A DNA stretch of 36,172 nucleotides from Anaeromyces robustus (taxonomy: Eukaryota > Neocallimastigomycota > Neocallimastigomycetes > Neocallimastigales > Neocallimastigaceae): contig MCFG01000530.1 in assembly GCA_002104895.1 (NCBI GenBank), positions 1 through 36,172 of the forward strand, written 5' to 3'. The notes beneath the pieces were generated by a model that was not told the origin of the DNA, did no database searches, and saw only the letters and a program-made list of their open reading frames with translations. Positions 10,981 to 21,751 of the stretch are shown piece after piece (the first letter of the stretch is position 1; every line of letters begins with the position of its first letter). The position numbers and the translations under genes are program-made.

Positions 10981-11008
10981 ATAATAATAATATAAAAAAA
11001 AAACATAA

Positions 11009-11213
11009 TTGAAATAACGGTAATAATTAAAATTTAAAAAAATAATAAAAAATAAAAAAAATAAAATAAAAAAAAACAAATTTTGAAATAACGGTAATAA
11101 TTAAAATTTAAAATTTAAAAAAATAAAAAAAAATATAATATAATTGAAGTAACGGTACATTAAAAATTAAAAAAAAAAAACATAATATAATTGAAGTAAC
11201 GGTAAATTTAAAA

Positions 11214-11247
<34 letters not shown>

Positions 11248-11269
11248 AAACAAAATTGAAGTAACGGTA
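11009..11269 (+). promoter_or_regulatory. Five-copy TTGAARTAACGGTA array upstream of the muramidase gene
   Basis: The 14-mer TTGAAATAACGGTA occurs at 11009-11022 and 11083-11096, and TTGAAGTAACGGTA at 11144-11157, 11191-11204 and 11256-11269. All are in the same orientation, 473 to 213 bases before the ATG. The intervening A-rich spacers vary from 33 to 60 bases. The core TAACGG fits the known Myb recognition element (YAAC[G/T]G). The constant 14-mer against degenerate spacers suggests binding sites, although tandem-repeat expansion would also produce multiple copies. A possible degenerate copy (TTTTCGGTAAATT) lies near 10952. Confidence 0.6.
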
Positions 11270-11388
11270 GATATTAAATTTCATAGAAAAAAATTAATAT
11301 CATAATATATTAATTTTTATGATACATTAAAATAAAGCATTATAATAATTTTTATTAAATAATGATTGAAAAGTAAAAGTCAAAAAAG

Positions 11389-11397
11389 TATAAAAGG
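11389..11397 (+). promoter_or_regulatory. TATA-like box of the muramidase gene
   Basis: TATAAAAGG lies 93 bases before the ATG at 11482 and after the five-copy element array. It is the best TATA match there, followed by a T-tract and A/T leader. Assignment is by position only. Confidence 0.45.
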
Positions 11398-11481
11398 ATT
11401 TAAAAAATTCCTTTTTTTTTTTTTTTTTAAAAAAATATAAATTATAAAAAATATATTACTGTAAATATATAAAAACTAAAA

Positions 11482-13344
11482 ATGTACATTAATTCTAAAT
11501 TATTATTTATTATATTAGTTAGTGTATCATCTACATTAGCAGATGTTAATGGTAGATGTACTGGAAGAAATGGTATTTGTATTTCTACTGACAATTGTAA
11601 TGACTATAATGGTCAAAGCTTCTCTGGAAATTGTCCTAATGATGCAAATGATATTAAATGCTGTGATGATATTCCATGTAAAGCGGATGATGGAAGAATA
11701 GGTAGTTGTGTATTTACTAGTGAGTGTGATGGTGAAACTATTTCTGGTAAATGTCCAGGAGGTAGTGATTTTAAATGTTGCATTCCAAAATCAAAACCAA
11801 ACCAAAAACGACACTTAAAACAACACTTAAAACCACACTCAAAACCAAACCCACACTCAAAGCAACACCCAAAACCAAACCCACACTCAAAGCCACACTC
11901 ACATCCAAAACCACATCCAAAACCACACTTAAAGCAACACTCACACCCAAAACCAAACCCACACTCAAAACCACACTCACATCCAAAACCACATCCACAT
12001 CCAAAACCACACTCACATCCAAAACCACATCCAAGACCACATCCAAGACCACATCCAAGACCAAACCCAATTGGTACACCATGCTTTTATCAAGGATTAA
12101 AGGGAATATGTAAAAAAACTGATAATTGTAATGGTTTTAGAGTTCCTGGTTTATGTAAAGGAGATGCTAGTATTCAATGTTGTCTTCCAAAAAATCCTTG
12201 TAGTCATGGTAAATTAGAAGGTAGTTGTTTACCTGTTGATCAATGTGAATCTGGAAATACTATTTCTGGTAAATGTCTAGGAGGTATTGATATTAAATGT
12301 TGTTTACCACCTTCAGAAACTTCAGAAACTTCAAAAACTTCAAAAACTCAAACAAAAACTTCAAAAACTTCGAAAACTTCAAAAACTTCAAAAACTTCGA
12401 AAACTTCAAAAACTTCAAAAACTCAAGCAAAAACTACAAAAACTACAAAAACTACAAAAACTACAAAAACTTCAAAAACTTCAAAAACTCAAGCAAAAAC
12501 TACAAAAACTACAAAAACTTCAATAACTTCAAAAACTCAAGCAAAAACTACAAAAACTACAAAAACTTCAATAACTTCAAAAACTCAAGCAAAAACTACA
12601 AAAACTTCGATAACTTCTAAAACTCAAGCAAAGACTTCTAAAACTTCAAAAACTTCGATAACTTCAAGAACTCAAACAAAAACTACAACTACCGTTTCAA
12701 AAGTTCCAACACCAGGAGGTTCTACAGATACTCCTTCTGGTTTTAAAAAACAATATGGAAGTATAATTTCGGAATATGCTAAAAAAAATAATATTGATGA
12801 AAATGTTTTAGGAGGATTTATATTAGTTGAATCTGGTGGATCAGGATTTGTAAATGGAAAATTAAAAATTCGTTTTGAATGTCATCATTTCTTAGTAGAT
12901 AATGCTGCTAAATATAAAGGTGTTTATTTTGATTATGGTAGTCCATCATATACAAATCATAAATATAGAAAAGACCCTAATCAATCTTGGAGTTACGTTC
13001 ATGTAGATAAACAATCAGTAGAATATGAAGCATTTGATTTGGCAAGATCATTAAATCCAACATTGGCTTATGAGGCAACAAGTTATGGTTTAGGTCAAAT
13101 CATGGGATCTAACTATGCTTCATGTGGTTATTCTTCAGCTGAAGAAATGTTTTCTGAATTTAGTAAAGGTGAAGATAATCAATTAAAATGTTTTATTTCT
13201 TTTATCACTTCTAATAAAAATCTATTAAAGGCTTGTCAAAATAAAAATTATGAAGACATGGCTCGTTATTATAATGGATCTGGAAATGTCAGTACATATG
13301 CACCATTAATAAAGAAATCTTATGATACATATAAAAATGCTTAA
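11482..13344 (+). CDS. Secreted modular N-acetylmuramidase (peptidoglycan hydrolase)
   Basis: An intronless 620-residue secreted protein. Residues 1-20 are a signal peptide (cut after TLA). Four six-cysteine modules follow, at 26-61, 66-100, 201-234 and 240-274, each with the pattern C-C-C-GxC-CC and a GKCPGG-type turn. This fungal module is common in secreted cell-wall-acting enzymes and may bind chitin or glycans. Residues about 103-198 are a His/Pro/Lys/Ser repeat linker and 279-410 a Thr/Ser/Lys linker likely to be O-glycosylated. Residues 421-620 match the bacterial/phage N-acetylmuramidase family (DUF3380-type): a LVESGG motif with probable catalytic Glu450, then IRFECHHF near 463, then a SYGLGQIMG loop near 534. 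Expected action is cleavage of the MurNAc-GlcNAc backbone of bacterial peptidoglycan outside the cell. The bacterial catalytic domain on fungal modules, without introns, suggests horizontal transfer followed by domain accretion (inference). Confidence 0.9.
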   Translation: MYINSKLLFIILVSVSSTLADVNGRCTGRNGICISTDNCNDYNGQSFSGNCPNDANDIKCCDDIPCKADDGRIGSCVFTSECDGETISGKCPGGSDFKCCIPKSKPNQKRHLKQHLKPHSKPNPHSKQHPKPNPHSKPHSHPKPHPKPHLKQHSHPKPNPHSKPHSHPKPHPHPKPHSHPKPHPRPHPRPHPRPNPIGTPCFYQGLKGICKKTDNCNGFRVPGLCKGDASIQCCLPKNPCSHGKLEGSCLPVDQCESGNTISGKCLGGIDIKCCLPPSETSETSKTSKTQTKTSKTSKTSKTSKTSKTSKTSKTQAKTTKTTKTTKTTKTSKTSKTQAKTTKTTKTSITSKTQAKTTKTTKTSITSKTQAKTTKTSITSKTQAKTSKTSKTSITSRTQTKTTTTVSKVPTPGGSTDTPSGFKKQYGSIISEYAKKNNIDENVLGGFILVESGGSGFVNGKLKIRFECHHFLVDNAAKYKGVYFDYGSPSYTNHKYRKDPNQSWSYVHVDKQSVEYEAFDLARSLNPTLAYEATSYGLGQIMGSNYASCGYSSAEEMFSEFSKGEDNQLKCFISFITSNKNLLKACQNKNYEDMARYYNGSGNVSTYAPLIKKSYDTYKNA

Positions 13345-13599
13345 AAAGGGTGATAAAAGTTTTTTGATAAAAGTTTTTTTTTTTTTTTTTTTTTTAAAAA
13401 AGTTAAAAAAAAAAAAAAATACAAAATAACAAAAAAAAAAGTATTTTAAAAATATTTATTTTGTAATATTTTTTAATTTTATGTATAATTAAAAATATGT
13501 AATATTTATTTTCAATATAAAATAAAAATATGTAATATTTATTTTCAATATAAAATAAAGCTAATAATATTTATTATTATTTATAATAAATTAAATGTA

Positions 13600-13646
<47 letters not shown>

Positions 13647-14042
13647 ATATTTTTTTTAAAAAAAAATACAAATGACAAAAAGAAATATTTTTAAAATATT
13701 TATTTTGTAATATTTTGTAATTTTTTGTGTAATATTTATTTTTAATATAAAATAAAAATAAATATTTATTTATAATAAATAGAATATATTAAAAATAAAT
13801 AATTAAATATATATATATATATATATATATATTTTGAAAAGTTGTTTTTTCTCTCTGTGTCCTACTTTTTTTATTAAGTTTGATTAAATAAAAAACTTCT
13901 TAAATATTAAAATATGGTTAAAAGGAAACACTACTCAAGGAAATACAAAAAATTAATATATATTTAACATCATAATGATAAGAATTTTTTTTTTTTATAT
14001 AATTGTATTTTTTTTTATAATGTATATATAATATATAATTTA

Positions 14043-14077
<35 letters not shown>

Positions 14078-14668
14078 GAAAAAAAGGTTTATACATATAA
14101 AATTTAATTAATATAATATTATTTTTATATCTTTAAAATTTACATCTAATTATATATTATTATGAATAATAGTATTAAAATCTATTATATATTGGATTAT
14201 ATTATTAACTTAAAAAAAAAGTTATGGAATCATTAAAATAATTAGTAACAAAAATATTAATATTAAAAAAATTAAATATTAACTTATGAAAAAAATATTA
14301 ACATTTATATTATATATAAATGATTTTAAATAAGTATTTATAAAATTAAGAGATAATAAAAATTATTTATATATTATTATTTAAAACTAATAAAGATAAG
14401 CTCTATTGTTATAATTATTAATTATATTTGATTGTTTTTTAAAGTGATAGTTTTTTCTAAATATATGCAACCAGTACTTTTTTTTTTAATAATTATTATT
14501 ATTATTGAAAAGAAAAAAAGGTTTTCTTTTATTGCTTAATTATTTATTAAAAATGACAGAAATTGATATAAACTGCAGTAATATAGATAAAACATGTGAA
14601 CATATATGTTTTAACTAATATATTACTGATATTTAGTATTATTATTTATATATATATATATAATGAAA
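13345..14668. other. Intergenic region between convergent muramidase and kinase genes
   Basis: About 1.3 kb holding poly-T at 13375-13395 just after the muramidase stop, short repeats of TGTAATATTTATTTTCAATA (about 13498-13560 and 13727-13750), (AAAT)n at 13599-13649, and TA arrays at 13809-13831 and 14041-14064. An imperfect hairpin lies at about 14576-14628. The flanking genes converge, so both 3' ends must fall here. No gene seen. Confidence 0.6.
13599..13649. repeat. (AAAT)n microsatellite
   Basis: About 12 copies of AAAT/AAATA-phase repeat downstream of the muramidase gene. Confidence 0.9.
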
Positions 14669-14671
14669 TAA

Positions 14672-14710
14672 AAAACTACCTTTTAAAAAATAATAATTGA
14701 AGGTAGTTTT
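14672..14710 (-). terminator. Hairpin in the kinase gene's 3' flank
   Basis: Arms 14672-14682 (AAAACTACCTT) and 14700-14710 are perfect complements with a 17-base loop, starting 36 bases past the kinase stop codon on the minus strand. Eukaryotic termination does not need such a structure, so a 3'UTR stem-loop is the more likely reading. Function inferred from position only. Confidence 0.35.
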
Positions 14711-14745
14711 ATATAAATATATATATATATAATTTTTGATTTTTA

Positions 14746-17700
14746 TTACCATCCGTTCTTAATTCTTTGTTCTTGTTTCTCTATATATGATTTAGTATAA
14801 TTTTTCTCATCCATACTATATTGATGATTATTATTATCATCTATTATATCATCATCTTCATCTCCCCATCCATTATTTAACCTTTGTTGTTGTATATTTA
14901 GAGAATTAGTACTATCATTTTCAATATTGCTTTCATTCTCTTCATTTACATATTCCATTGATTCTTGAGGTTCATAACGCATACTGAAATGATTTAAATT
15001 TGAATATCTTTTACTTTGTCTATTATAATTATCATCTACATTGTTTTCATTCTCTTCATTTACATATTCCATTGTTTCTTGTGGTTCATAACGCATACTA
15101 CTGTAATGATTCATACCTGAATATCTTTTACTTTGTCTATTATAATTATCATCTACTTCATCAGTATTCCTTTCTTTATCATAAGAGTAATGAGATTGTC
15201 GATTATTATCATAATTATCTTCATCTTGTTCATAATCATAATTTTCTCCTTCATCATTATTGTTATCATAATTATAATTATCATCCTCATCATCATATAG
15301 ATTACCTTCTGATAAATTATTTGAAATTGGTTCTTCTGTAAATTGAGTATCAAAGTATTGAATATCAAAGGCATCTTCCACATTAGGTTTGAAGGGTGGT
15401 TTAATCTCTAAATGATATAACTTTGTAAAATCAATTTTTTCAAAGAATGGATGATTTTGAATTTCTTTACCTCCTTCACTAGAACATCCTAATCTTTTTT
15501 CGGAATCACGATTTAATAATTTTAAAATTAAATCTTTAATATAACGAGATGGGAAAGATGGGAAATCTATAGGAGATTGTAAAATTCTTTGAACAATTTC
15601 TTCCTTTTGACTAGAATAGAATGGATGTTTTTCACATAACATTTCATAAATAATGACACCAAAGGCCCACCAATCACTTGCAAAGGAATAAGTTTTACCA
15701 CATAAAATTTCTGGAGCAATATATTCAATATTAGACATTGAACTTACTTCCTCAATATTCATAATTAATTTAGGAACAGATTGACCAAAATCAACTAATT
15801 TAATATGACCTTCTTTAGTAATCATTATATTTTCTAATTTTAAATCACGATAAATAATATCTCTACCATGAAGACTTTCTAAAGCTAATAATATCTCTGC
15901 TGCATAAAATCTTACTCTAATTTCTGAAAATCTTCCATATTGTGAAAGATGGAAATATAAATCACCACCATTTATAAATTCCATAACTAAATAACTATGA
16001 TCTTCATATTCAAAAGCTTGGAATATATCGACTATAAATGGATGAGTAATAGATTTAAGAATTTCCTTTTCAACTTCCCACATATCTTTATATTGATTAT
16101 TTAATATTTTTACAGCATAAGGTTCAGCAGTTGAAAGTTGTTTACATAAGAATACAACACTATATTTACCTTTACCAATTATATTCATTGCGTCAAAGTT
16201 ATCTTTGAAATTACTATCATCTTCAATAATAACTTTTTGAGTTTCTGAAGAAGTTTTATTGGTAGATGGTTTCAATGCAGTTACCCATTCTATAGCATCA
16301 ATAACAAATTTGGCTTTAAAAAGATATTGGGTTGGTGGACCACAACCATCTTTTTTAACAACAATATTGAAAATATTATCACCTGAACTAGAACTTGAAC
16401 TTTTACCATCATTTAATTCTGCAGATACAATATCACTAAGAATGATTCTCATCATATCTCCTGATTTCCAATTTTTGATATTAAATGCTCCAACATTATC
16501 TTTATAACACCAACTATTTATCCAACATTTTCCTACTTGCATGTTTAGCCATCCTTCTTTAACAGAATTTGAAGATATAACATCCTAATTAATATAGTAA
16601 TAAAAATAAATAAAAATAATAAATTTTTTTAATAACAATAATAGCTTTTTTTAAAATATATATATATATATATATATTTTTTTTTCTATTAATTATATTT
16701 TAATTACATTTGAATGAATAAATTTAATAATTTGATTAGTAGCTTCTTCTTTACTATTAGACATAACATGAAGCATATTGAAAAGTTCTTTTACTTCTTC
16801 CTCTGATTCTATATTATTCTTTTCTTCTTGTTTTGAATTTACAACACCAAAGAATCCAGCTAATTTAGCCATTCTTCTTACAGGTTGTTCACTTGTTCCA
16901 GGTCCAGCTAAATTAGTTTCACTCATATTCATTATAGGTGATTTTAATGGACTCATTTCATATTTATTTTTACTTTTATCACATATGTTACCATGACTTG
17001 TCTTCTTTTTAACATTATTATTCTTTAATTTAAATAAAAATATTTCATCTTTTTGCCATCTTCTCATAGTATCAAATGGTCTTTCTGAACTATGTAATTC
17101 TCTTTCATCTATTATTATTTATTTATCAAATTTTTTATATTTTTAAATCATATTATTAATCAATTATTATTCATTTAAAATTTTTTAATATATATAAATA
17201 TTCTTATTATTTTATTTAATCTTACATCCATTCTTTTGAGTAAATTCATATATTTGGTATAATCCTTCATCACTTTCTTTGACACCTAATCTTTCACACA
17301 ATATTTTTTTTGCTGTTTTACAGGTATCATTAATAGACATATTGATAGTGGTATATGTTAAATTAGCAAAATAAACTCTAATTACTACATATTGTTGCGA
17401 AGAATCAAGTGTCTTTTTCTATTTAATATATGTAAATTTTAATATTATTTAAAACAATAAGTAAATAATACATATTTTTTTTAATATTTTATTAATTTAT
17501 TATTATTATATTTACAGAATTATAATTCTTTCTTATTATATTATTAAGTTCAGTATTTTCTCGTTGTGAAGGTTTAACACCAAAGAAATTTCCAAGCTTT
17601 TTAGCTCGTTTTCCTGGTGCCTATAGGCATATGTAAAATAAAAAGTTAAAAAAAAAATTAATTAATAAAAAAAACAACTATTTAATGATTTAGTTATTTA

Positions 17701-18545
17701 ATAAACTTTATATATATATAAACATACATGTATATCTTCATTGGAGGATATAAATTCTCCACTTCCACCCTAATTATATATATATATATAATAAAAATTA
17801 TTATATTAATAATATAATAATATATATAAATGATAATATTTAAATTAAATATTATATTATATGAATTATATTATATTATATTTATATTATTTTTAATATA
17901 TATTATTTCATTTATTATTACCATTTTAGTTTGTTCTTCTTGACTATTATCATCTTTTAAAAGAATTGGCATTGATCCAGTACCTATAGAATCACGTAAT
18001 TTAGATAATCTTTTTTCTTTTTTACTTTTGAAAATATTAAACATTTGAGATGAAAAACGATCATCTTTAAGATTATTATTAGAACAATTATTTAGTTGAT
18101 CAACAGATCCTGCTTTTTTCTTTAATTCCATTTTTTTCTTGTCATTCATCTATTTTTTTATTAAATTACCATAATTAATAAAAATTAATATTTCTATAAA
18201 ATAAATTATATAAATAAAAAAAAATGAAAAAAAAAAAGCTTACAGATTTATTCTTCATATATATATGATTGACCTCATCCTTTGTTAAACCTAATATTCT
18301 AGAAAATAATTTTATTTTCTAATATCATTTAAAAATATATATAAATAAATATTAAATATTTATTTTTTTTTTACAAAATATATTTGAATATTTACTATAA
18401 TATATATATATTAAAAATAATACAAATTATATAAATATTTACTTCTTCAGTAATTTCTTCTTCTGGTTCATTATAATCTTGTAATGGTTCTACTTTTAAT
18501 GATTCGTTTGCATTTTTAGATGTTTTATCTTTATCTTTTTTTTTC

Positions 18546-18612
<67 letters not shown>

Positions 18613-21303
18613 TTAAAAAAAATTTTTTAATATAAATGATTATAATTATTATATAAATATTATAATATTAATATATATTGTATTAATATACCTTAGACTC
18701 GATTATATTATGTAAATCATTTTCATCTGTTACACCTAATATATTTACTAATTTTGACATTTGTTTTGATTTCTTTATATATAATTTTAGAATTTATTAA
18801 TATTTATAAATAGATAGATAAATTTATTTTAATTTATTATTGCTTATTATAAATAACATACCTTTCTCTTTAGTATATATTTATATTTCTCTTCTTTATT
18901 ATATAAAATATCTGTAGGTTCAAGTATTTCTTTACCATCTTCATAATTATCAACACTCTTTCTTTGAATAAACCAACCATTTTCAGTATATGGTTCATTT
19001 TGTAAGAATAATAATGCTTCAATAACATCAGCACTAGTCGTTGATTTAGTAACCATCACATGACCATATTTCTTTTCTTCTTCTAAGAATATAGTAATTT
19101 TCATTGTACTAGTCTTCTTACGAATTCTAAATGTTAAAATAGTATTCTTTCTATTAGATATATTTTGCATATTATCTACTATATCTTGAATTTTTTCTGA
19201 TGGATCCAATACATTTTGGAATCTTGTACTTCCATCAATTGGAGAAACTGGTGATCGCAATTCTTCCATACTACTATTATTATTTTCTTCATCTTCTTCT
19301 TCAATTATATCTTCAAATCCAAATATTTGTAATAATTCATAATTATCATAATCTTCATAAATATTAATACTATTTAATGCTTGTAATAATACCTCTTCTA
19401 TAGTCATTCTTCTTTCCACATAAATCACTTGTGTTTTATAATGTTTTTCATATAAAATATTAATTGGAATCATGAAATTATTAGATTCAATTTTTTGAAG
19501 TACAGAATGTCTTACAGTTTGACATAAACGTTGTTCTAATTCTTGAGAAATTGAGTTATAAACTTGATCTAATGGAGTAACTCCTGAAGTGGTTATTTCG
19601 CTGCTGTTCAAACCATTGAGGTTTTGTTGAATATTTGTTTTTATACTTAAATTTCCTGATTTTAAATTAGGTACTTTATTTTCTATTGGTAGATTCTGAA
19701 TAGATGTAGCATCACTATTAATTAAATTGTTATTATCTTCATCATTACTATCTTCATCAAAATATTCATATAAAATATCAGCATCATACTCATTTGCAAG
19801 TTTTGATGTAGGTTTTTCATTATTAAATGTAGAAAATTTATCATGAGGTGAAAATCTATCACTATTAGCTGATAATGGTGTAGCGGGTGAAGCTAAAGAT
19901 TCTTCACTATTGGTGGTAGATACTGATGATTTTTTCTTAATATGTCTTACTTCTGCTGGTCTACTATTTTTACGAACAACAGCTTTTTTAGAAACAAGAT
20001 TTGGTATAGCAACAAATGATTTAGAAGATTTTGAACTTAATATTAATTCATTATGTACAGCATGATATAAATTAGTATCACTGGTCATTTTGGTATTAAT
20101 TTGAAGAGGTCTAATTTCTGATGGTTGAATACTATGTTCACTAATGCGACTGATTCCTGATGATGTATATTCCTCATTAATTGAATCCCAACTACTTTTT
20201 TCTATAATATGTTCACCACTACCTTTAACATGGATACTTTTAATATTAGCTTTTGAGTTCTTTTTACTTGTAATAGGTACAAATTGTTTTTTCAATATTT
20301 TAATAGCAGATGAATTATTAAGTTGTGGATCTGACACCATTTTATGTGGATTAGGTATGTTATTATCTATATCTCCAATATCATCCATTTTACCAAGGGA
20401 ATCATCAGTTTCTGAATTTACTAAATCATTACTACTACTAGAGAGATTATGTATTATATCTGATGGTTTGTTAATATTTTGTTGGGATTTAAAATTATAT
20501 TTATTTAAAGGACTAACAGAAATCATATCTAATGATTTTGAATCAACAAAACCCACATTATGATCATCTTTTTCAACATCTGATTCACTTTCCATTTCTT
20601 GAAGATTCGAAGTAATACGTAAAGGTGAATCTTGTGATCTAACTGTTAAATGTTTATCTTTATCAAATAAATTATTTCTATTATTTATAGCACCTTGATC
20701 TGAATATCTTTTCGGTTTATTTATTATACTGTAACGAATATGTCTTCCTTCTTCTGAATTAATTTTTGAAGTTTCTGGTAACTGTACATCAGATGAAGAA
20801 TCATTTGTTGTACTACTTTCACTTTCATTGGTTTTTTCTGATATTGTGCTATTCCTTTTAGAATTATTATTTTCTTCATAATTTTCTTTTAATTTATTAA
20901 AGCTTGCACGATTATTTGCTGATGATGAAATCGGAGAACATAAATTACTACCGGGTATGTTTAATTCCTCAATATTTTGATTATTAAATAATTGACTAAT
21001 AACTGTTTGTATTCTTAATTTATTTTCTGGATTTGATGTTAATAACGCTAAACTTTCTCTTTTATACATTTGCGTACTATCTACTCTACTTCTAAATGCT
21101 CTTCTATTTTTTCCTATTGGTGGTAATTTTTCTTTATTTTTTTCTTCTTGTATTATTTCAAATTGTTTAATTTTATTTTTTATTGATCCAGGAACTATAA
21201 TATATCATTCAATTAATATTTCACAATTTAAAAATAATAAAATAGTATATATATAATATATATATAAAAGAATTAATATATTATACAAAAAATAAGTATG
21301 TCA

Positions 21304-21339
<36 letters not shown>

Positions 21340-21751
21340 TTGTAGTAATTATAATAATCATTATTAATGTATATTAATTTAACACATTTATTTATTTATG
21401 TATTTATGTATTTATGTATTTATTATTATAATTATTATTATTATTATTTTATTATTATTATCATTATTAACGAAATTAAATTTTATTACTGTTTATTCTT
21501 TATATATTTTAAGTACCTATATTACTTAGTTCGTCTACAGGTTCATCATTTTCATCATTATTTTCAGAATTTGCAACAAAATTAGGTGATTGTTTTTCAT
21601 CATCATTTGTATTATTTACTTCAACATTATCATTCACAATTATGTTTGGAGCTGTTCTTGGAACATTATCATTTATTTTTTCAGAATTTTTATTATTATC
21701 TTTCTGTACCCCTATTTTTGCTATTGTGCTTTTTTCTTCTATATCTTCCAT
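14746..21751 (-). CDS. Large RA-RA-RA-PH-AGC protein kinase, 11 exons
   Basis: My spliced model reads through GT-AG introns as one 1877-residue frame. Exons: 21751-21517, 21194-18862, 18772-18692, 18544-18443, 18318-18244, 18149-17922, 17769-17728, 17620-17516, 17418-17226, 17108-16708, 16584-14746. Residues 1-650 are Ser/Asn/Asp-rich and probably disordered. RA (Ras-association) domains lie near 660-768, 776-860 and 1077-1160. Between and after them come KLxxFFGV-like motifs near 863, 920, 1041 and 1213. A PH domain is at 1273-1371 and an AGC kinase at about 1396-1646 (GKGKYSVV loop, Lys1424, YRDLKLEN with Asp1512, DFG at 1530, APE at 1555), with an AGC tail KPPFKP near 1660. The C-terminus carries a duplicated ~38-residue acidic repeat and two NGW-ending motifs. 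It likely reads Ras/Rap-GTP and phosphoinositide at membranes. The activation segment SSMSNIEYIAPE diverges from the usual TFCGTxEYxAPE. An upstream exon cannot be excluded. Confidence 0.82.
14932..15156 (-). repeat. ~112-bp coding tandem duplication in the kinase C-terminus
   Basis: Segments 14932-15042 and 15043-15156 are near-identical and keep frame. They encode two copies of a ~38-residue unit beginning DDNYNRQSKRYS and ending in MEYVNEENE. Differences include a 3-base indel (one Ser). The unit contains regularly spaced Ser and Tyr residues that could be phosphorylation sites. Confidence 0.85.
18547..18613. repeat. (ATT)n microsatellite in a kinase intron
   Basis: About 22 ATT units fill nearly half of the intron between exons 3 and 4 (18545-18691) and begin right beside the acceptor of exon 4, so length change could affect splicing. 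Confidence 0.9.
21304..21339. repeat. (AAT)n microsatellite in the first kinase intron
   Basis: About 12 units inside the 322-base intron between exons 1 and 2 (21195-21516). Confidence 0.85.

Noticed and set aside
11771-12113. Open frames on both strands overlapping the His/Pro/Lys linker
   Set aside because: Shadows of the repetitive linker in other frames. The muramidase frame carries the signal peptide, Cys modules and catalytic domain on both sides.
12287-12620. Leu/Gln/Lys and Phe/Lys/Asn repeat frames
   Set aside because: Other-frame readings of the Thr/Ser/Lys linker of the muramidase.
20144-20563. 139-codon plus-strand open frame
   Set aside because: Antisense to exon 2 of the kinase gene, whose Ser/Asn-rich frame continues through introns with correct phase.
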